In this document: positions 29,890 through 34,072 of the stretch, piece after piece
How the letters are laid out: each line of letters opens with the position of its first letter
Numbering within the stretch: the stretch's first letter is position 1
NCBI GenBank assembly: GCA_032718475.1
Contig: JAUCBJ010004528.1
Location: forward strand, 1 to 34,072
Length of the DNA: 34,072 nt
Direction: 5' to 3'
Source: Nemertoderma westbladi
Taxonomy: Eukaryota > Xenacoelomorpha > Nemertodermatida > Nemertodermatidae
Notes under the pieces: generated by a model
Told to the model about the DNA's origin: nothing
The model's input: the letters and a program-made list of their open reading frames with translations, nothing else
Databases searched by the model: none
Translations under genes and position numbers: made by a program

Positions 29890-29965
29890 CCAGTTACCGG
29901 GTAAATCTTTTCGACCTACGCGTAGGCCTACGCGTAGGTCGAAAAGATTTACCCCCAGTTACCGG
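29890..29965. repeat. Perfect 56 bp palindrome flanked by an 11 bp direct repeat
   Basis: Bases 29899-29954 equal their own reverse complement, with the centre at GTAGG/CCTAC and no loop. The arms contain GTAAATCTTTTCGACC and TACGCGTAGG. CCAGTTACCGG occurs immediately on both sides (29890-29900 and 29955-29965), like a target-site duplication. It lies 22 bp before the proposed start codon of the next gene. Confidence 0.95.
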
Positions 29966-29986
29966 TACTCATCGGTACAGTCCACA

Positions 29987-31434
29987 ATGTTTGTGTTTGC
30001 AAGTCGGAACAGTTTCAATTTCCAACCAACTTCCTTACCCTATTTGAACAAACCTCATTGTTCGTTATTGCTTCGACGGGAATTCAACATTAGCGAAAAA
30101 ATCAGACAAGAGGAAAACAATGAGTCAGTGGGAGAGCATGATTATTGGGGGTAAGTCAAAGTCATTAGCAAATCCAAGTAGATACCGGTACTGTAGTGGT
30201 GTACATACTGTAGGACTTCAGTTCTTCTAAGGGCAAACTCTAAAACAGATCCTACTACTGTACTACTAAAACAACATCTTTCAACCGACCAACATACAAC
30301 AAGTTACTAATAAAAAAGATTCGTTGAGCTTTAAGCATTAAACATTGGGTCTGCAATACTATAGGGCTAACCAAGCATGGCTGTTTTTGCCTCTTCTAAA
30401 TAGTGGATTCGTTTTTCTGAAAAAGAACTGAAGAATGGTCTTGGTCTAGACTATCACTCACTATTCATTATGGCCTCTTTTTGTTCCAATCAGAAGACTC
30501 CATTATTTAGTTTTGAATTAAATTATTCCCGGTAATATTAGGGTGTGCTACTAGGCTACTATCGCTTTTTTATTAAACATTCAGGGAATTTAAACATCAT
30601 CCGAGAACCGAGCGCCGACGGTACAACCTACACCAACGGCCGCCGTGGGAGGACCCAAGGAATAGTCCAGGGGAACCCATATTCCGTAGGAAGGATCCAA
30701 AACGGAAGTACACCAGGGAGGAATACAAGAGACTCAAAGAGATGCCGGGAGTTCCTCACCCATTGGAACCGGATCTGCAGACATACCACGAGGAGAGGGT
30801 GAGACGGTACTACACGGAACTGCAGGATCCGGAAGGGGGTAAGAAGTTATGGACCCGGCCTCTCTTCCAAACGCAACACCCCGAGCAGTGCTCCTACTGC
30901 CGTCACCGCTACCCAAGGGACACACCCCCGGAGAGCTTGCCGTGGTATTTCCCGAAGGACAGTTTGTCTTCGCATCCCTTCCATCCGCGGTACGGGGATC
31001 GGGTTACCGAAGTCGCTAGGGAATTATCCACCACCGATGGCTCTACCCTCCCCCTGGATTCTCCCTCCTCCCGACTATTCTCAGCCGCACGTCGTCTCGC
31101 CGCTCGCGTCGACCCCTACCTCCATCCCTACGTACTCAACCCGCTCTGGTGGATCCGGGAGTGGTTTCTCGCGCCCGGGAAGCACGGCGTCTACCGTCTG
31201 GACTGGGCCCGTCGCTATGGGGACCCGACGCCGGAGCAGTTACTCATAGAGGGCCGACAACGACGTCGGATGTACCGACACCCCGACATGAGTAAACTCT
31301 TGTACTTTTCTTACTTCTATATGTGGCGTGGGAACCGCGTATTGAACCCGAATCGGAACTTTAAGTTACACATTATCGTCTATTTCTGTTTAATTCCTTT
31401 AGTTTATCATATTTTATTTGGAATTCGACTTTAA
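29987..31434 (+). CDS. Two-exon gene of unknown function, possible mitochondrial membrane protein
   Basis: Exon 1 (29987-30150) starts MFVFASRNSFNF and ends at a strong donor (GGGG/GTAAGTC). Exon 2 (30585-31434) follows an acceptor (TTTATTAAACATTCAG/GG). Joining leaves 338 codons in frame (exons 164 + 850 nt), with the junction in HDYWG/EFKHH. The Arg/Ser-rich, acid-poor first 30 residues could be a mitochondrial presequence. The middle is charged and rich in Pro, Arg and Tyr, with a CSYC pair. The C-terminus has one membrane segment (LHIIVYFCLIPLVYHILF) and ends GIRL, a single-pass tail anchor-like layout. I do not recognise the family. The layout reminded me of complex I accessory subunits such as NDUFB4, but motif similarity is too weak to name it. 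An AATAAA lies about 50 bp past the stop (31483-31488). Confidence 0.72.
30151..30584 (+). other. Intron of the two-exon gene
   Basis: 434 bp, GTAAGT donor, pyrimidine-rich CAG acceptor, phase 2. The upstream reading frame closes with stops inside it, and the alternative frame starting at 30545 is off-register with exon 1. Confidence 0.75.
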
Positions 31435-31482
31435 CTCTGATTATTATAATATATAATATCCCGTAAGTAAATATTCAGCGCA

Positions 31483-31488
31483 ATAAAT
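31483..31488 (+). terminator. Polyadenylation signal AATAAA
   Basis: First AATAAA after the stop at 31434, followed by a T-rich stretch (TTTGTAGTTTTATTTTAATT). Confidence 0.6.
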
Positions 31489-32153
31489 CCTTTGTAGTTT
31501 TATTTTAATTGATTTTTGATGCCGATACTCACTACTTTTGGTTGATAGAAATAAAAACGTATTTCCTTTTTTGCTAAATATCTTATCCTCCTAAATAAAT
31601 ACTAAACGTTTTTTTAAATCTGAAATCTGTTGGATTTATTTCAATATTTAACTAATTTCATTGTCCAGGTAATTTGTAACATCCCCGGGCTTCTTTAGGT
31701 CACTTTGACGTGGTCTCCATTGGGTGCGCCGATGGTGATTCTCCATATGAGTAGCGGATGTTGAATTATCGCGAAATTTTGGCGCAATCGATTATGGATT
31801 GGCCCTATTGATAAAGCCATTAAATCACAGTATAAAGCCATGCGTGGACTTCTCATCCCTAGTCCAAAGGTTGTGAGTTCGAGCCCGGATAAGTATTAAT
31901 TAATTTTTGTGGATTGCCTTTATTATTCTAATTAAATAAATATATAATAACCAAACCACATTACTGTATATGAAATTACAATGATTAAAGGCATGGAGTT
32001 AATGCCGCAAAATCACTACAAAAACCAAATATTTAGTGTTTGGTGAGTTTATAAAATTAATTTAATTTAAAACAATTAGGAAAGAAGCAGGTTAACCAAA
32101 ACAATAAACTGGGCTTTATATCATTGGGTATGAGTTTGTGCTGTGGATCACAT
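31489..32153. other. Intergenic DNA with a tRNA-like remnant
   Basis: No gene seen. GGTTGTGAGTTCGAGCCCGG (about 31868-31887) is a good B box, preceded by an anticodon-arm-like GGACT...AGTCC with CAT in the loop, recalling tRNA-Met. There is no clear A box or acceptor stem, so it is probably a SINE or tRNA pseudogene remnant. Confidence 0.4.
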
Positions 32154-32833
32154 TTATACTGTATGTACAGTACCTAGCAACGGTAGTGAGGGGTTTCCTA
32201 GTAACGGATATGCGTTGTCTCTAAGTTCTCCTTCATTGTTGGCAATTCTGTAACCGAGTTGGAACAAAGTAGAACTAAAATCACAAGCCGATTGAATGTG
32301 ATTAACCATCGGCCACGACATATTGTTTCTCCAAAGGTCCCCAGCCGTACCTTTAGAGTCACCGCCAGCTCTTTTATCTCCCCACATATTTCTATATTGT
32401 TCATATAAATTCTTCATGCCATTATCGATAAACTCATCGACTTCTTTGCTTCTCTCCACTCCTATTTTCTTATATATTGCTTCGACTATGTGACGCGTAT
32501 GTCCAACCATATCCTCATAGCGAAGTATCAGAGCGTTCTTCAACAACCATTGGTCGTTTTGCCATTGTTCTATATTATTGGTTATCCAATCACAATACTT
32601 CTGAAACACTAAGGTAGCGCCGGGAGACCCGTTGTTAAGTACCTCTTGTTTATCGGAGAATTGCTTATAGGATGAGAAGAATAAGGATCGAGGGTCGCGA
32701 ACCAATAGAATCGGCGTTACATCGTGGGTTGGTGTAAAAGGTTCAATGTCAACTAGATTGTACAATCGAATGAGTTTAACAGCTACAACCGATTGTCGGT
32801 TACATTCCTCCTCCACACCAATAGCGTTTATTT
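32154..32833 (-). CDS. Terminal exon of a carbohydrate sulfotransferase (CHST-like)
   Basis: Golgi carbohydrate sulfotransferases move sulfate from PAPS to sugars such as GlcNAc or GalNAc. The exon encodes about 226 residues with the family's second half: CNRQSVVAVKLIRLYNL, the 3'-phosphate-binding motif ILLVRDPRSLFFSS, QKYCDWITNNIEQW, ALILRYEDMVGHTRHIVEAIY, GTAGDLWRNNMSW and a C-terminal CDFSSTLFQLGYRIANNEGEL. An acceptor (TTCTTCCTTAG, minus strand) precedes codon INAIGVEEE. The first P-loop-like 5'-phosphosulfate motif and the signal anchor are absent, as expected for upstream exons beyond the window or the LINE. Similarity is to the CHST1/CHST3 group in general; the exact member cannot be told. 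Confidence 0.86.
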
Positions 32834-32940
32834 CTAAGGAAGAAAAACAAAATTGATAAGTTTTTAATTTTAGTTCATGATAGACAACTTTTTTAGAGGT
32901 TTTGCAATAAATGAGCAAACGATAAATATATTAATTTTAC

Positions 32941-34050
32941 TTGCATTTCAATAGTACATGTCAATTACAATCTGTTGTGGAATACAGTTATGAAGAAAAT
33001 TTATACAACGATTATGTTATACAACAACGGTTGTCACCTTTCCTGTTCAATTTCTATCTGACATACCTATTCAAACAGTTCGAAAAGCCAAACCTTGGTA
33101 TCCACATTAAAGATGTTTCTTTCTGCGCCATAAACTACGCTGATGACATTATAATCCTGGCGAACATGAAGTCACACCTCACTAGTTTACTGGAAATTTG
33201 TTCACAGTATTTCAGAGATCACAACCTCAAATTAAATGAGTCAAAGTGTCACTTCCTGTCCATTAACACCAAAGGCACTACGAACACCAATGACATGCTT
33301 ACCCTCAAGGATAAAACACTGCAATAAAAAAAAGTGGCAAATATATGGGCATTCCCCACCCATCTCATGGCAAAACAATATCAAAGTTTGTAATTGGAAA
33401 AATTTGGGGCAATGTAGGTCTGATCTCGCACCGGGTTCTAACAATCAATCCCACTGGATGTAACTAAACTAGTTTGTAACATAATTTGCCTATCGAGCAT
33501 TCTATATGGCTCTGATTCTAGCTCTAATTTCTAGATAATAGAATAGCTAATAGATTCTGCTCTGATTCTGGCTCTAATTGACAAAATAGCTAAGGAGTTG
33601 CGTAAAGCGATGCGTCATATTATCGGAATGAACAACAGAATTTCAAAAGTGATATACAGTATCAGCTATTTGGAATGGACGTGGAATTACAGCTTAGATT
33701 GAATCAATTTCAATTAATATACAGATTATTTAATACAAAGAATCCTAAACTAGCCTTTCTCTTTGGTAGTACATTGTGTGACCATTGTGTGGGTCCCTCA
33801 GTAGACATATTTGCATCATATAATTTCACAGCGTGGAGATATTATAATAATCCGAATTTGTTATCCATTGCTTGTCCACCCTCCATATTCAACCAAACAT
33901 TGTAGTCAAACCGCAAAAATGGCCCAGACGGCGGATATCAGCCCCAAGGATCAATTCACCACTTGGTACTCGCAATCACTCTTGAACAATACAAACTACG
34001 CTATATCCACTAGATTAATGATATTAAAGGAATTTCTAAATCCCCACACG
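32941..34050 (+). mobile_element. Decayed LINE reverse transcriptase, probably in the sulfotransferase intron
   Basis: Frame 32941-33327 contains QRLSPFLFNFYLTYL (the QGxxLSPxLFxxYL motif) and the catalytic box NYADDIIILA, then LKLNESKCHFLSIN, all typical of non-LTR RT. After a stop at 33325 the similarity continues in other frames (SSILYGSD near 33495; AKELRKAMRHIIGMN near 33590) and into 33675-33905 (LRLNQFQLIYRLFNTK). Stops and frameshifts show a dead copy. It is antisense to, and upstream of, the minus-strand sulfotransferase exon. Confidence 0.8.
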
Positions 34051-34072
34051 TAGCATTTTTCACATCTTTTGT

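Noticed and set aside
30545-30802. 85-codon plus-strand frame starting MLLGYYRFF
   Set aside because: It starts in the intron and is out of register with exon 1. The overlapping frame continues for 230 more codons and joins cleanly to exon 1 by GT-AG splicing.
29987-31434. Naming the two-exon gene NDUFB4
   Set aside because: A single C-terminal membrane segment and an arginine-rich stretch before it are too little; the length is more than twice the usual and no block of residues matches convincingly.

Overview
The window is nuclear DNA from an animal. The recognisable genes are eukaryotic (COPS9, TRAPPC5, KRI1, IPPK, a carbohydrate sulfotransferase). One gene has a GT-AG intron, and the rest is AT-rich DNA full of non-LTR retrotransposon fragments, hAT-like and foldback elements, a tRNA-derived SINE and very long tandem arrays. 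Frequent AGGCCTA motifs, long poly-G/C runs and the mix of elements suggest a marine invertebrate, possibly a deuterostome such as an echinoderm. That placement is inference; no gene fixes the phylum.

Layout. 1-1130: minus-strand LINE fragment (endonuclease-RT linker plus N-terminal RT). 1190-1530: a single arm of a foldback element. 1533-6036: a 4.5 kb minisatellite with 50/51 bp units, then two LINE fragments (6045-6900). 7729-10816: a compact minus-strand cluster, in transcription order COPS9 (57 aa), TRAPPC5 (191 aa) and KRI1 (677 aa), all uninterrupted, with gaps of about 150 bp. 11069-13300: a foldback element whose left arm is split by a retroelement fragment with a CCHC/restriction-like-endonuclease-type C-terminus. 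13600-14700: small tandem repeats. 15765-16762: an hAT-like element, with a related unoccupied copy of its target site at 18341-18447. 17185-18343: the 3' part of a LINE. 18961-19245: a tRNA-derived SINE. 21499-25092: an inositol-pentakisphosphate 2-kinase (IPPK) in one uninterrupted frame, carrying about 80 in-frame copies of a 27 bp minisatellite (consensus GVGSEGGAA) in its variable loop. 25046-26790: a 35 bp-unit satellite that also encodes the last IPPK codons. 27471-29742: a probable second hAT-like element. 29987-31434: a two-exon gene I do not recognise, with a perfect 56 bp palindrome in its 5' leader. 32154-32833: the last exon of a carbohydrate sulfotransferase (minus strand), with a decayed LINE upstream, apparently in its intron.

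The genes are unrelated housekeeping functions (COP9 signalosome, TRAPP vesicle tethering, ribosome biogenesis, inositol phosphate metabolism, glycan sulfation), so no shared pathway is evident. The strongest observations are the giant coding minisatellite in IPPK and its junction with a satellite, the tight COPS9-TRAPPC5-KRI1 cluster with the KRI1 stop codon amplified in a tandem repeat, the palindrome flanked by an 11 bp direct repeat, and the datable nesting of mobile elements.
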